Positions 1 through 8,760 of a DNA stretch of 64,000 nucleotides are shown in pieces. The notes below the pieces were generated by a model that saw nothing but the letters and a program-made list of their open reading frames with translations, was not told the origin of the DNA and searched no databases. The position numbers were made by a program, and so were the translations under genes. The stretch is from positions 62,001 through 126,000 of the forward strand of contig NZ_JSEF01000015.1 of the NCBI RefSeq assembly GCF_000805675.1. The letters are read 5' to 3'. How positions within the stretch are numbered: the first letter of the stretch is position 1; every line of letters begins with the position of its first letter. Origin of the DNA: Corynebacterium minutissimum. Lineage in GTDB: Bacteria; Actinomycetota; Actinomycetes; Mycobacteriales; Mycobacteriaceae.

Positions 1-334
1 CGAGTTCCTGCTGCCGCCGAATGCTCTGACGATCCACGGTATTCAGCATTTGCGTCACCTCCCCCGCTATATTCAGGCCGCACGGATCCGTCTCGAGGAC
101 ATGAACCTCGATCCGGACCGTGACGCTGACCGCCAGGCCGACGTTGATGAGGCCAAGGCTTACCTAGCCAATCGTCTCCGTAATCTCCCTGCCGGGCGAG
201 AAAAGACGCGTGAGGTCAAGGACATCTACTGGATGATAGAGGAGCTGCGCGTATCGCTTTTTGCTCAGCGCTTAGGCACTGCTCACGCAGTATCGCTGCG
301 CCGAGTACAGAAAGCAGCCGATAAGTTGCGTTAA
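1..334 (+). CDS. hrpA: ATP-dependent helicase HrpA, C-terminal end (5' truncated by window)
   Basis: The reading frame is open from base 2 and ends at a TAA at 332-334, so only about the last 110 residues are present. The visible part ([20 protein letters not shown], then [14 protein letters not shown]) looks like the end of the C-terminal domain (DUF3418) of DEAH-box HrpA RNA helicases. No helicase motif lies in the window. The identification also rests on position: hrpA is the neighbour of nrdR in corynebacteria. The stop codon overlaps that of convergent nrdR in the tetranucleotide TTAA (331-334), so there is no room for a terminator between them. Confidence 0.7.
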   Translation, partial: EFLLPPNALTIHGIQHLRHLPRYIQAARIRLEDMNLDPDRDADRQADVDEAKAYLANRLRNLPAGREKTREVKDIYWMIEELRVSLFAQRLGTAHAVSLRRVQKAADKLR

Positions 335-789
335 AAAGAGTCCCTATCCCGACGGCGCATAAGACGAATCTCCGACTCAAAGTCGTCCGCGCTTTCAAAG
401 GACTTGTAGACCGAAGCGAAGCGAAGGTAGGCAACCTCATCAAGGTCACGCAGGGGTTCTAGGATTGCCAAACCAATGTCATTGGCATTGACTTGGGAAG
501 AACCGTGGCTGCGGATAGTTTCCTCAACTTCCTGCGCCAGCTTCTTCAGCGAATCGTCGCTGACGTCGCGGCCCTGGCAGGCTCGCTGCACACCGCGAAT
601 AAGTTTGTCGCGACTGAAGGGTTCCGCGAGGCCACTGCGTTTGACCACCAACAGAACGGCTTTTTCAACCGTCGTAAAACGGCCTTTACACGCAGTGCAC
701 TCTCGCCGACGGCGGATCGAGGTACCGCTATCTACTACGCGAGAGTCAATAACGCGCGACTGTTCATTGTGACAGAACGGGCAATACAC
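331..789 (-). CDS. nrdR: Transcriptional repressor NrdR
   Basis: NrdR is the zinc-finger/ATP-cone repressor of ribonucleotide reductase genes; it senses ATP/dATP. The protein is 152 residues, the usual length. The N-terminal zinc ribbon has Cys3, Cys6, Cys31 and Cys34 (VYCPFC and ECTACKGRF), followed by an ATP-cone domain from about residue 44 to 134. A GTG start at 789 is chosen because the family starts directly at M/V-YCPFC; the frame stays open further upstream but that part has no family counterpart. It is convergent with hrpA, with overlapping stop codons, and lies beside the SOS genes divS and lexA as in C. glutamicum. Confidence 0.95.
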   Translation of the reverse strand: MYCPFCHNEQSRVIDSRVVDSGTSIRRRRECTACKGRFTTVEKAVLLVVKRSGLAEPFSRDKLIRGVQRACQGRDVSDDSLKKLAQEVEETIRSHGSSQVNANDIGLAILEPLRDLDEVAYLRFASVYKSFESADDFESEIRLMRRRDRDSF

Positions 790-948
790 GGCGCGGCATC
801 CTTCCTCGGGGTCGTACACATGTGCCGCTCCGAGTGAACTAACCCAGAAAATGGGCCGTTGATTCTCATAAAACAAGGCGCGGCATATCGCCCCGTAGTC
901 TACTCACTGCTTAACCGACTGGGTACCTACCAGTCCCGTTGTTGGCCC

Positions 949-1344
949 CTAGTGAGAAGATGCCACTGCAGAAGGCGACGATGCCGGCACAAACGACGCC
1001 TCACTGTCGATGCTCAGCCCTCCCCACACAGTGCCGACGAATACTGCTACACCAAAGACAGCGCCAAGGACATAGTTACCTACGTTCGAGCTACCCCAGC
1101 GTCGATTCGAGTCCGAATTCAGGGTAGAAGCACGAGAGCGAAGCTTTTCCCGGCTACGCTCCTGTGTTCTATCTATCGGAGATAAAGTTCGAACATCAGG
1201 AGAGTGACGCAATGATTGACGTGGTGCGGATTGAGGTGCCGCAGGTTCCCACACCATCGCTGGCGGAACAACTGCAGGTCGAGAAATTCCTACCTCGTCA
1301 CGAGAGATTCCGCGCTTGTTCGGGGTGTTAAGTACGATAGCCAT
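949..1344 (-). CDS. divS: DivS-like cell division suppressor (SOS-induced membrane protein)
   Basis: 131-residue protein, divergent from lexA. It has a polar, Arg- and Pro-rich N-terminal part (residues 1-88), one transmembrane segment (about 89-110, YVLGAVFGVAVFVGTVWGGL) and a short tail. This architecture and the position opposite lexA match C. glutamicum DivS, a protein made on DNA damage that blocks septum formation, analogous to SulA, ChiZ or YneA. A LysM domain, found in mycobacterial ChiZ, is not evident. The shared upstream region contains several LexA-type half-sites, in line with SOS control. Function is assigned mainly by position and topology. Confidence 0.7.
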   Translation of the reverse strand: MAIVLNTPNKRGISRDEVGISRPAVVPPAMVWEPAAPQSAPRQSLRHSPDVRTLSPIDRTQERSREKLRSRASTLNSDSNRRWGSSNVGNYVLGAVFGVAVFVGTVWGGLSIDSEASFVPASSPSAVASSH

Positions 1345-1623
1345 ATTCTTCCCTTTCAGATTGCAATAACTCGGTAGCGATGATGACTAGAGTGTAGGAA
1401 ACCAGTCCGACACTTTCGAACATCTCCATCGACCAATCGTTCGATTTGGTCTGTATGTTCGATTTATAACAGCCTCTCGAAAGTTTGTCCACATTTGCGT
1501 GGCAACTGTCGAACATTTTTTCTTTCCATGCTAAAAAGGAGACAAGCATTCGATATGCCCTACCCCGTTTACCCCACCCAATAAACGCGCCCACCGCCCT
1601 TCCCCGAGTCACAAGGAGAAAAC
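1345..1623. promoter_or_regulatory. divS-lexA divergent control region with LexA-type half-sites
   Basis: This 279-bp region carries five GTTCGA/TCGAAC-like half-sites: TCGAACAT at 1416-1423, GTTCGA at 1439-1444, ATGTTCGA at 1455-1462, TCGAAA at 1477-1482 (in TCGAAAGTTTGTCCAC, a degenerate full 16-mer) and TCGAACAT at 1509-1516. The actinobacterial SOS box is close to TCGAACN4GTTCGA, so these look like LexA operator material for both divS and lexA. No single perfect 16-mer is present, so the exact operators are uncertain. A purine-rich ribosome binding site (AAGGAG) lies just before lexA. Confidence 0.6.
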
Positions 1624-2346
1624 ATGGCCCGCAAACCGAAGAAGAGCGATCAACCCACTCTCGAATCTCTGTCCGCTCGCCAGCGTCGCATTCTCGAAGT
1701 CATCCACGATGCCGTAATGCTTCGAGGCTACCCACCAAGCATTCGCGAGATTGGGGATGCCACCGGACTTCAATCCACCTCTTCCGTGGCCTACCAACTC
1801 AAGCAGCTGGAGGAGAAAGGCTTCCTGCGCCGCGATCCCAACAAGCCGCGCGCCGTTGATGTTCGCCACTTCCCTAGCGCTGATGAGTCCAAGAAACCTG
1901 GCCGCAAGTCCGCCGCCACCATGAGCGTCGTCGAGCCTGCAACTGGAGATGTTCCTGAAGAAGCCTCGGCGCCGACATACATCCCAGTCGTTGGACGCAT
2001 CGCCGCTGGTTCCCCCATCACTGCGGAAGAAAACATTGACACCTATTTCCCGATGCCCGATGACATCGTGGGCAATGGGGAGCTTTACATGTTGCAGGTT
2101 GTGGGTGACTCCATGCAGGATGCCGGCATCCTTAATGGCGATTGGGTCATCATCCGTTCCCAGTCCGTAGCGGAAGAAGGAGAATTCGTAGCAGCCCTCC
2201 TCGACGGCGAGGAAGCCACCGTTAAAGAGTTCCACCGTGACTCTTCAGGCGTGTGGCTCCTTCCGCATAACGACGCCTACTCGCCCATCAAAGGTGACGA
2301 AGCAGAAATTATGGGCAAGGTCGTCTCGGTGTTCCGCAAGCTCTAG
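1624..2346 (+). CDS. lexA: LexA repressor of the SOS response
   Basis: 240 residues. The N-terminal winged-helix DNA-binding domain (about 13-80) includes RQRRILEVI and GYPPSIREIGDATGLQSTS. A linker follows, then the S24 peptidase-like domain. The self-cleavage bond is Ala128-Gly129 (RIAAGSP), with the catalytic dyad Ser163 (GDSMQDAG) and Lys201 (EATVKEF). RecA filaments trigger autocleavage and so derepress SOS genes; recA and divS are both in this window. The ATG at 1624 follows a clear AAGGAG and gives the family N-terminus. Confidence 0.97.
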   Translation: MARKPKKSDQPTLESLSARQRRILEVIHDAVMLRGYPPSIREIGDATGLQSTSSVAYQLKQLEEKGFLRRDPNKPRAVDVRHFPSADESKKPGRKSAATMSVVEPATGDVPEEASAPTYIPVVGRIAAGSPITAEENIDTYFPMPDDIVGNGELYMLQVVGDSMQDAGILNGDWVIIRSQSVAEEGEFVAALLDGEEATVKEFHRDSSGVWLLPHNDAYSPIKGDEAEIMGKVVSVFRKL

Positions 2347-2726
2347 CTGTCGCATACCCACAACTTTCTTTCCTTCCTCCATTTCCCCCGCTCGATTTTC
2401 CCTTCGCTCCACACTCAATGTGGACATATTGAGCGGGGACTATTTATGCTCTTACCCCCTTGTGTGTGTAGATGCCCGATTTATGCCCGCTTAGCGGCCA
2501 AGATCACAGATTCCCAAATTTGCTGGACAGAGCTAGGTTTGACGTGAGATTAAGCCTTTTTAATGTGTAGGTCTATTTGTTTAGTTCCGTTTTGCCCGCA
2601 CGCAATGGGAGAATGGGAACATCACAGCAACACGTGTTGCTCCATCCGCTAAGCCGCCTCGCGAATTACTCCATTCCTACTTGGCGCTGCGACCAGACCC
2701 GATGGAGCCCCTCAAAGGGAGGAACT
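2347..2726. other. 380-bp intergenic region lexA-sugR
   Basis: No convincing gene is seen. It is more AT-rich than the flanks. A stem-loop is visible at 2405-2435: CGCTC pairs with GAGCG and CTCAAT (2414-2419) with ATTGAG (2428-2433) around the loop GTGGACAT. No T-run follows, so it is not a standard terminator; it could be a regulator site. The 3' part must contain the sugR promoter, and the sugR ribosome binding site AAAGGGAGGA is at 2714-2723. Confidence 0.4.
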
Positions 2727-3509
2727 ATGTACGCCGAAGAGCGCCGTCGTCAGATTGCCTCGTTGACCGCCGTGGAGGGACGAGTCAACGTCACCGAACT
2801 CTCGGAACGTTTCGATGTCACAGCCGAAACCATCCGCCGGGACCTTGCTGTCCTCGACAGAGAAGGTGTTGTCCACCGCGTCCATGGTGGCGCTGTGGCT
2901 TCCCAGTCTTTCCAGACCGCAGAGTTCACTTTGGACACGCGTCAACGATCTGCAACTGGCGCCAAAATGGCTATCGCACGGGCCGCTCTTGATCAACTAC
3001 CAGATGGCGGAAGTATCTTCCTCGATGCAGGTACAACGACTAACGCCCTCGCCGACTTGATTGGGCAACGTTTCTCCGCCGGACAGTTCAGTATTGTTTC
3101 TAACAGTCTTCCCATTGCGCTTTCTCTAGCCAGCAATGGGGTGTCTGACGTCCAGCTGCTCGGCGGTACCGTTCGTGCCATTACCCAAGCCGTTGTTGGC
3201 GATACCGCCCTTCGCACTATGGCGCTTATGCGTGCCGACGTTGCTTTTATTGGCACCAACGCACTGACCATCGATCATGGGCTCTCTACTGCCGACTCTC
3301 AAGAAGCTGCGATTAAGTCAGCATTCGTAACTAACGCTCATCGTGTTGTTGTTCTCTGCGACTCTTCCAAGTTGGGCAATGACTACCTAGTCAGCTTTGC
3401 CTCACTCGATGACATCGACGTTGTCATTACTGATGCAGCTGCACCTGAGTCCTTCATCGAGGCTCTCAAGGAGCACGGTATCGACGTCATCATTGCCAAG
3501 GACAAATAA
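2727..3509 (+). CDS. sugR: DeoR-family transcriptional repressor SugR
   Basis: 260 residues, like C. glutamicum SugR. The DeoR-type helix-turn-helix occupies about residues 6-57 (RRRQIASLTAVEGRVNVTEL, then ETIRRDLAVL and VHRVHGGA). The rest is the sugar-phosphate-binding sensor domain, with the FLDAGTTT motif. SugR represses ptsI, ptsH and the fructose PTS genes and is relieved by sugar phosphates. The frame is open upstream to 2577, but the ATG at 2727 has a strong Shine-Dalgarno and gives the family N-terminus MYAEERR. In C. glutamicum a second DeoR regulator, FruR, lies before fruK; here that gene is absent and this is the only regulator in the cluster. Confidence 0.85.
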   Translation: MYAEERRRQIASLTAVEGRVNVTELSERFDVTAETIRRDLAVLDREGVVHRVHGGAVASQSFQTAEFTLDTRQRSATGAKMAIARAALDQLPDGGSIFLDAGTTTNALADLIGQRFSAGQFSIVSNSLPIALSLASNGVSDVQLLGGTVRAITQAVVGDTALRTMALMRADVAFIGTNALTIDHGLSTADSQEAAIKSAFVTNAHRVVVLCDSSKLGNDYLVSFASLDDIDVVITDAAAPESFIEALKEHGIDVIIAKDK

Positions 3510-3580
3510 GAGGCTTCGCTAGGTCATAGGATTTTTATCCTTCGACGAGGCTTAGGCCTCCAGTCCAGCGATAACACAAT

Positions 3581-3627
3581 CCGCCCCCAATCCTCGACTT
3601 TAAAAGTCAAGGGCTGAGGGCGGTTTT
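3581..3627. terminator. Bidirectional terminator between sugR and ptsI
   Basis: A long hairpin with arms around 3581-3600 (CCGCCC to TCGACTT) and 3604-3623 (AAGTC to GGGCGG), closed by a short TTAAA-type loop and followed by TTTT at 3624-3627. It lies between two convergent genes, so it can end both transcripts. Confidence 0.85.
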
Positions 3628-3668
3628 CGTGTCGCGCTAGAGACACACTAGAGACAGAGTGCGGACAT

Positions 3669-5354
3669 CTAGAATTCCTCTAGCAAAGCAATTACTTTCG
3701 TACGGGCCTCGGACGGTCCCTCCGCGTTAACGGCGGCTTCCGCCATCTTCTCGCACTGCTCGAAGGTGAGCTCAGCCAGCTGTGCGCCAACGCCAGCAAC
3801 GGCAGTCGACGCAGCCGACAGCGAGGTCACCCCCAAACCAGTAAGAACACAGGCCAGCATCGGATCAGCTGCTGCCTCACCGCACACGCCAACCGGAACG
3901 TTGTTGTCACGGCCCACCACACAAGTGTGTTGAATAAGGCGCAGAACAGCAGGCTGCCATGGGTCGGTCAAGTAGGCCAGCTGCGGTGACAGTCGGTCTG
4001 CTGCCATCGTGTACTGCGTAAGGTCATTGGTACCGATTGACACGAAGTCCAAGTGCGGCATGATGGTGTCGGCCATGAGGGCCGCTGCAGGAACCTCAAT
4101 CATGGCTCCAGCAGTGAGTCCGCGCTCACGACACAGATCTGCAAACCACTTCGCCTCCACAGCGGTGGCGACCATCGGAGCCATAACCCACGTGGTTGCC
4201 TCCTCACCACGGTTGGCTGCAGCTTGAGCAATAGCGTCAAGCTGACGGGTGAGCAGTGCCTCATTATCGCGAGCCACGCGCAGTCCGCGCACGCCCAGTG
4301 CTGGATTCTCCTCAGAATCTAGGGTGGCGTAAGAAATTGGCTTATCCGAACCTGCATCGAGGGTGCGAACAACAACCTTGGATTCAGGGAAGGCATTGAA
4401 GACCTTTCCGTAGATTCGTGCCTGCTCGTCAACTGTCGGTTCCTCGCTCGCAGAGAGGAAGGAGAGCTCTGTACGATACAGGCCAATGCCTTCTGCCTGA
4501 GAGTCCGAGGCAATACGTGCAGCGTTTCCATCGGCGACATTGGCAAGCAACTGCACGCGGTGACCATCCTTGGTCTGCGCTGGGCCACGCCACTCAGCAA
4601 CACGCGCAGCCTTCTCGCGGTACTCCGCCACTGCTTGAAGAGAGCTCTCACGGTCAGCACCAAGTGCAACCGTGCCCACCGAGCCATCAACAAAGACCTG
4701 GGTGCCAGCTTCGATTGTGCGCAAATCTGCCCCGACTGCCACGATGCAAGGAATATCGAGCTGACGGGCGATGATTGCCGTGTGGCTGGTCGGACCGCCG
4801 AGCTCAGTGACGAGAGCCTTGATGTGGGAGGTATCGAGGGTAGCGGTATCAGCGGGGGCCAAGTCGTCTGCAAGCAAGACAGCCTCGCCTTCAACCATGG
4901 GCAGACCCGGTTCCTGTTCACCACGCAGCTGCGCGATCACACGATCACGCACGTCCTTCAAGTCCGTCGTGCGCTCGGCCATAACACCGCCAGCGGCTTC
5001 AAACATCGTGACAAACTTGTCCGTGGCTCCCACGGTTGCGTATTCGGCGTTCTTGCCACCACGGATTCCTTTACGCACTGCCTTGTGCCAGCCACGGTCC
5101 TTCACCATGCCGGCCGTAGCGCCGAGCACCTCGGCAGCTTGTCCTTCGGCACCAGCAGCTCGCTGCTCTAGGCGGCTGGCCACAACATCGACGGCTTCCA
5201 GAAAACGGTCGTACTCAGCATCGCGCTTGTCCTCCGCGATGGTTTCACCGGCCTTAGGTAGTTCTGGACGGGGGCGGACCCACACTGCCTCAGCATATGC
5301 AACGCCGGCGACAACTCCGGTTCCTTTGATTGTGGATGGGGATGCGGTTTCCAT
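3669..5354 (-). CDS. ptsI: Phosphoenolpyruvate-protein phosphotransferase (PTS Enzyme I)
   Basis: 561 residues, cytoplasmic. Enzyme I takes phosphate from PEP onto a histidine and passes it to HPr. The phospho-histidine is His191 in GGPTSHTAIIAR. N-terminal HPr-binding helices precede it, and the PEP-binding TIM barrel fills the C-terminal half (ALGVRGLRVARDNEALLTRQ, IGTNDLTQY, and the active-site cysteine in GVCGEAAADP). It is transcribed away from fruK, and the two share a 236-bp upstream region. HPr (ptsH) and the fructose EII are encoded just beyond. Confidence 0.97.
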   Translation of the reverse strand: METASPSTIKGTGVVAGVAYAEAVWVRPRPELPKAGETIAEDKRDAEYDRFLEAVDVVASRLEQRAAGAEGQAAEVLGATAGMVKDRGWHKAVRKGIRGGKNAEYATVGATDKFVTMFEAAGGVMAERTTDLKDVRDRVIAQLRGEQEPGLPMVEGEAVLLADDLAPADTATLDTSHIKALVTELGGPTSHTAIIARQLDIPCIVAVGADLRTIEAGTQVFVDGSVGTVALGADRESSLQAVAEYREKAARVAEWRGPAQTKDGHRVQLLANVADGNAARIASDSQAEGIGLYRTELSFLSASEEPTVDEQARIYGKVFNAFPESKVVVRTLDAGSDKPISYATLDSEENPALGVRGLRVARDNEALLTRQLDAIAQAAANRGEEATTWVMAPMVATAVEAKWFADLCRERGLTAGAMIEVPAAALMADTIMPHLDFVSIGTNDLTQYTMAADRLSPQLAYLTDPWQPAVLRLIQHTCVVGRDNNVPVGVCGEAAADPMLACVLTGLGVTSLSAASTAVAGVGAQLAELTFEQCEKMAEAAVNAEGPSEARTKVIALLEEF

Positions 5355-5590
5355 GACACATTTCCTTAACGGAGACGATTGTTTCTCTACCCCAGATCAT
5401 CACAAGTCGGATGAAAATGCAACGAAAACCACAGTGATTCTATTGACTTTCGGACACAATCAGACAACAATCGGAATAGAAGCAACATCTATTTGTCGCT
5501 GACTGGGGCAACCCGCGTCGTGGCACCAATCGCCGCGAAGCGCGTTGGCACCCAATATACGCACACTGCGAAAGGGGACGATTGTCCAGA
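5355..5590. promoter_or_regulatory. ptsI-fruK divergent promoter region
   Basis: This 236-bp region drives ptsI leftwards and fruK-fruA-ptsH rightwards. A candidate SugR site is TTCGGACA at 5449-5456, whose reverse complement TGTCCGAA differs by one base from the C. glutamicum SugR core TGTCCAAA that I recall. The ribosome binding site for fruK (AAAGGGGA) is at 5571-5578. No terminator or further open reading frame is evident. The operator is a suggestion only. Confidence 0.4.
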
Positions 5591-6562
5591 ATGATTCTTA
5601 CCTTGACCCCCAACCCCAGTATCGACGCCACGATCTCTCTGAACGATTCCATACGTCCGGGTTCCGTTCACCGCGCCGAATCTGTCTCCCATGTCGCAGG
5701 TGGCAAGGGAGTCAACGTAACCCACGCGGTAACGATGGCAGGCGTCGACAGCCTTGCCCTCTTACCAGCGGCGGCGTCCGATCACTTCCTCGCTCTAGCA
5801 GCCGCAGACTCCATCCCTGTGCACGCAGTGCCTATCGACGGCACCGTTCGCACCAACACCACCCTCACCGAACCTGACGGTCGCACAACGAAGCTCAACG
5901 GCCCGGGCCCCACACTAACGGCAGAGGACCGCAGCGCTATCGCTGCTGCGCTGAAGGAACATGCCCCACAAGCCGAGTGGCTCGTCATGTCAGGCTCTCT
6001 TCCGCGGGGAGTTCCCACCGAGTGGTACACCGAACTGATGAGCGTTGCTCGCACCGCCAACCCTGAGCTCCGCGTCGCTGTGGATACCTCCGACGCCCCC
6101 ATGGCGGCCTTGGGTGAGAACCTCAGCACCGCGGCCCCAGACCTCATAAAGCCCAATGGCCTCGAGCTGGGTCAGCTTGCGGGCGTCGATGGCGAAGCGC
6201 TGGAGGCCAACGCCGAAAATGGTGACTTTAGTGGTGTGGTGGAATCCGCAAGAGTCATCGTCGAACGCGGCATCCCTGAGGTGCTCGTCACCCTCGGCGG
6301 AGCCGGCGCCGTGCTCGTCACCGCAGATGAAGCATGGGTCGCTACTCCCCCGCCAATCAGCGTGAAGTCCACAGTGGGCGCGGGTGATTCATCCCTGTCT
6401 GGATACATCCTCGCGCGCCGAAACGGTTCCTCCTACGCGGAGGCGCTGCGACAGGCTGTCGCTTATGGTTCCGCGGCCGCTTCCCTGCCTGGGACTCAAC
6501 TGCCTTCCCCAGAACAACTCGATATCGATCAAACTGCAGTTTCTGCAGTGCCCGCCCTATAG
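5591..6562 (+). CDS. fruK: 1-phosphofructokinase
   Basis: PfkB-family sugar kinase that turns fructose 1-phosphate, delivered by the fructose PTS, into fructose 1,6-bisphosphate. 323 residues from the ATG at 5591. The start MILTLTPNPSIDATI is the family N-terminus. The glycine-rich VAGGKGVNV motif and the catalytic GAGDSSLSGYI (Asp266) are intact. A TTG at 5582, in frame, is closer to the AAAGGGG Shine-Dalgarno (4 nt against 13 nt) and would add three residues, so the true start is uncertain. It is followed after 22 bp by fruA, so they are surely one operon. Confidence 0.95.
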   Translation: MILTLTPNPSIDATISLNDSIRPGSVHRAESVSHVAGGKGVNVTHAVTMAGVDSLALLPAAASDHFLALAAADSIPVHAVPIDGTVRTNTTLTEPDGRTTKLNGPGPTLTAEDRSAIAAALKEHAPQAEWLVMSGSLPRGVPTEWYTELMSVARTANPELRVAVDTSDAPMAALGENLSTAAPDLIKPNGLELGQLAGVDGEALEANAENGDFSGVVESARVIVERGIPEVLVTLGGAGAVLVTADEAWVATPPPISVKSTVGAGDSSLSGYILARRNGSSYAEALRQAVAYGSAAASLPGTQLPSPEQLDIDQTAVSAVPAL

Positions 6563-6584
6563 CACCTGTTAGGAGTGCATAAAC

Positions 6585-8687
6585 ATGGCATCCGATCTTA
6601 TTACCACCGACCTCGTGGCGCTCGATGCCGACTTCGGTGACAGCATCGAATCCGTCATTACTAACCTCGCCACACTGGTTCATGATACCGGCCGCGCTAG
6701 CAGCGTCGATGAGCTCGCCGCACCTGCCATTGCTCGTGAAACCAAGGCTGGTACAGGCGTTCCCGGCGGCGTCGCTATTCCGCACTGCCGTTCCGCAGCA
6801 GTCACCGAACCAACTCTGGCCTTTGCCCGCCTGTCTCGTGGCGTCGACTTCTCCGGCCCCGACGGTGACGCACAGCTGGTCTTCCTCATCGCCGCGCCGG
6901 AAGGCGGTGGCAAGGCACACCTGAAGATCCTTTCGAAGCTAGCCCGCGCGCTGGTGAAGAAGGACTTCCTCGAGGCCTTGCGCAACGCAGAGACCAAGGA
7001 CGAAATCGTCAAGGTCGTTCTCGACGTGGTCAACGCTGAAAAGCCCAAAAAGAAGGCTGTACCAGCAGAATCTGCGGCTGCCGGCGCCACTGTTCCCGCT
7101 TCTACTTCTTCATCCGCTTCCACGGACGAGGCCAAGGGTTCGAAGAAAACGCGCATCGTCGCTGTGACTGCCTGCCCCACCGGTATCGCGCACACGTACA
7201 TGGCTGCTGATGCCCTTACCCAGACCGCCGAAGAGCGCGACGATGTCGAGCTCACCGTTGAGACGCAAGGTTCCTCCAACAACACCGCTGTGTCCGCTAA
7301 CGTCATCGAGAATGCTGACGCCGTCATTTTCGCCGCCGACGTCGGAGTGCGCGACCGTGAGCGCTTCGCAGGTAAGCCGGTCATCGAATCCGGAGTCAAA
7401 CGCGCCATTAACGAACCGGGCGTAATGATCGACGAGGCTATTGCTGCCTCGAAGAACCCGAACGCTCACAAGGTGTCAGGCACTGCTGGTGCCGCTTCCT
7501 CGAACGCTCAAGAGGAAGGCGAGGGCCTCGGCTGGGGCAAGCGCATCCAGCAAGCCATCATGACCGGCGTGTCCTACATGGTGCCCTTCGTCGCCGCAGG
7601 CGGCCTTCTCCTGGCGCTGGGATTCTTGCTTGGCGGCTACGACGTAGCCAACGGATGGCAGGCCATCACCACCGACTACTCGCTGACGAACCTGCCTGGC
7701 CATGACGTAGTGGTCGACGGCGCAACGATGACGTTCAAGCACTCAGGCCTTGGTCTCTACCTTGGCGCCGTGCTCTTCGCCATCGGCCAAGCGGCGATGG
7801 GATTCATTGTCGCGGCTCTCTCCGGCTATATTGCCTTCGCACTGGCGGGACGCCCAGGCATTGCGCCGGGCTTTGCCGGCGGCGCCATCGCCGTCACCTT
7901 GGGCGCCGGCTTCATCGGCGGTCTGGTCACCGGTCTTATCGCTGGTTTCGTCGCCATGTGGATTGGCAAGTGGAAGGTCCCGCGCTGGGTCGGCTCCCTC
8001 ATGCCGGTCGTCATCATTCCGCTTCTTGCCACCATGATTACTGGTCTGCTCATGTACCTGCTACTCGGTGCTCCATTGGCCGCCATCATGAACGGTTTGC
8101 AGAACTGGCTCGCCTCCATGTCCGGCTCCTCCGCTGTGTTGCTGGGCATCATCCTCGGTCTCATGATGTGCTCTGACCTGGGCGGTCCGGTCAACAAGGC
8201 CGCTTACCTCTTCGCCACCGCAGGTCTGTCCACCGGTGACGAAGCTTCCATGAAGATCATGGCCGCTGTCATGGCCTCCGGTATGGTCGCCCCCATCGCA
8301 CTGTCTATCGCTACCTTCGTGCGCAAGAACCTCTTCACCCCGGCGGAGCAGGAGAACGGCAAATCCGCATGGCTGCTGGGCCTGTCCTTCGTCTCCGAAG
8401 GTGCTATCCCGTTCGCTGCCGCCGACCCGCTTCGCGTCATCCCGTCCATGATGCTCGGCGGTGCGGTCACCGGCGCACTGTCGATGGCGCTGGGTGTCAT
8501 GTCCCGCGCTCCGCACGGCGGCATCTTCGTCATCTTCGCAATCGAGCCTGCATGGGCTTACTTCGTGGCCATCCTCGCGGGCGTGGCGGTGGCGGCCATC
8601 GCTGTCATCGCTATGAAGCAGTTCTGGCCAAATAAGACCGCGGAAGAGGCTGCTGCGAAGGCAGAAACCGCCAAGGCTGCCGCATAA
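6585..8687 (+). CDS. fruA: PTS fructose transporter EIIABC (FruA/PtsF)
   Basis: 700-residue fused permease that imports fructose as fructose 1-phosphate. Order of domains: EIIA with phospho-His67 (AIPHCRS), an Ala/Ser/Lys linker at about 150-188, EIIB with phospho-Cys197 (VTACPTGIAHTYMAA), then a membrane EIIC domain from about residue 325 to 690 with some eight to ten hydrophobic segments. In C. glutamicum the gene is called ptsF. The start has a good Shine-Dalgarno (TTAGGAG). The protein receives phosphate from HPr, encoded next. Confidence 0.96.
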   Translation: MASDLITTDLVALDADFGDSIESVITNLATLVHDTGRASSVDELAAPAIARETKAGTGVPGGVAIPHCRSAAVTEPTLAFARLSRGVDFSGPDGDAQLVFLIAAPEGGGKAHLKILSKLARALVKKDFLEALRNAETKDEIVKVVLDVVNAEKPKKKAVPAESAAAGATVPASTSSSASTDEAKGSKKTRIVAVTACPTGIAHTYMAADALTQTAEERDDVELTVETQGSSNNTAVSANVIENADAVIFAADVGVRDRERFAGKPVIESGVKRAINEPGVMIDEAIAASKNPNAHKVSGTAGAASSNAQEEGEGLGWGKRIQQAIMTGVSYMVPFVAAGGLLLALGFLLGGYDVANGWQAITTDYSLTNLPGHDVVVDGATMTFKHSGLGLYLGAVLFAIGQAAMGFIVAALSGYIAFALAGRPGIAPGFAGGAIAVTLGAGFIGGLVTGLIAGFVAMWIGKWKVPRWVGSLMPVVIIPLLATMITGLLMYLLLGAPLAAIMNGLQNWLASMSGSSAVLLGIILGLMMCSDLGGPVNKAAYLFATAGLSTGDEASMKIMAAVMASGMVAPIALSIATFVRKNLFTPAEQENGKSAWLLGLSFVSEGAIPFAAADPLRVIPSMMLGGAVTGALSMALGVMSRAPHGGIFVIFAIEPAWAYFVAILAGVAVAAIAVIAMKQFWPNKTAEEAAAKAETAKAAA

Positions 8688-8690
8688 ACT

Positions 8691-8713
8691 GCGCCGTCTT
8701 TCTTAGAAGGCGC
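8691..8713 (+). promoter_or_regulatory. Hairpin between fruA and ptsH
   Basis: GCGCC-G-TCT pairs with AGA-A-GGCGC around a short TTCTT loop, placed immediately after the fruA stop and 47 bp before ptsH. No T-run follows it. It may mark a processing or attenuation site that lets ptsH, needed by all PTS sugars, be expressed differently from fruA. Confidence 0.4.
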
Positions 8714-8760
8714 GTACACTTGTAACCACGAAAAATCTTTAAGTCGAAAGGACTATCATC

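Noticed and set aside
1477..1492. A complete SOS box at TCGAAAGTTTGTCCAC
   Set aside because: The right half matches GTTCGA at only three of six positions, so it is listed only as a candidate half-site.
2577..2726. Longer N-terminus of sugR
   Set aside because: The 50 added residues are unlike DeoR proteins, and ATG 2727 has a strong Shine-Dalgarno.
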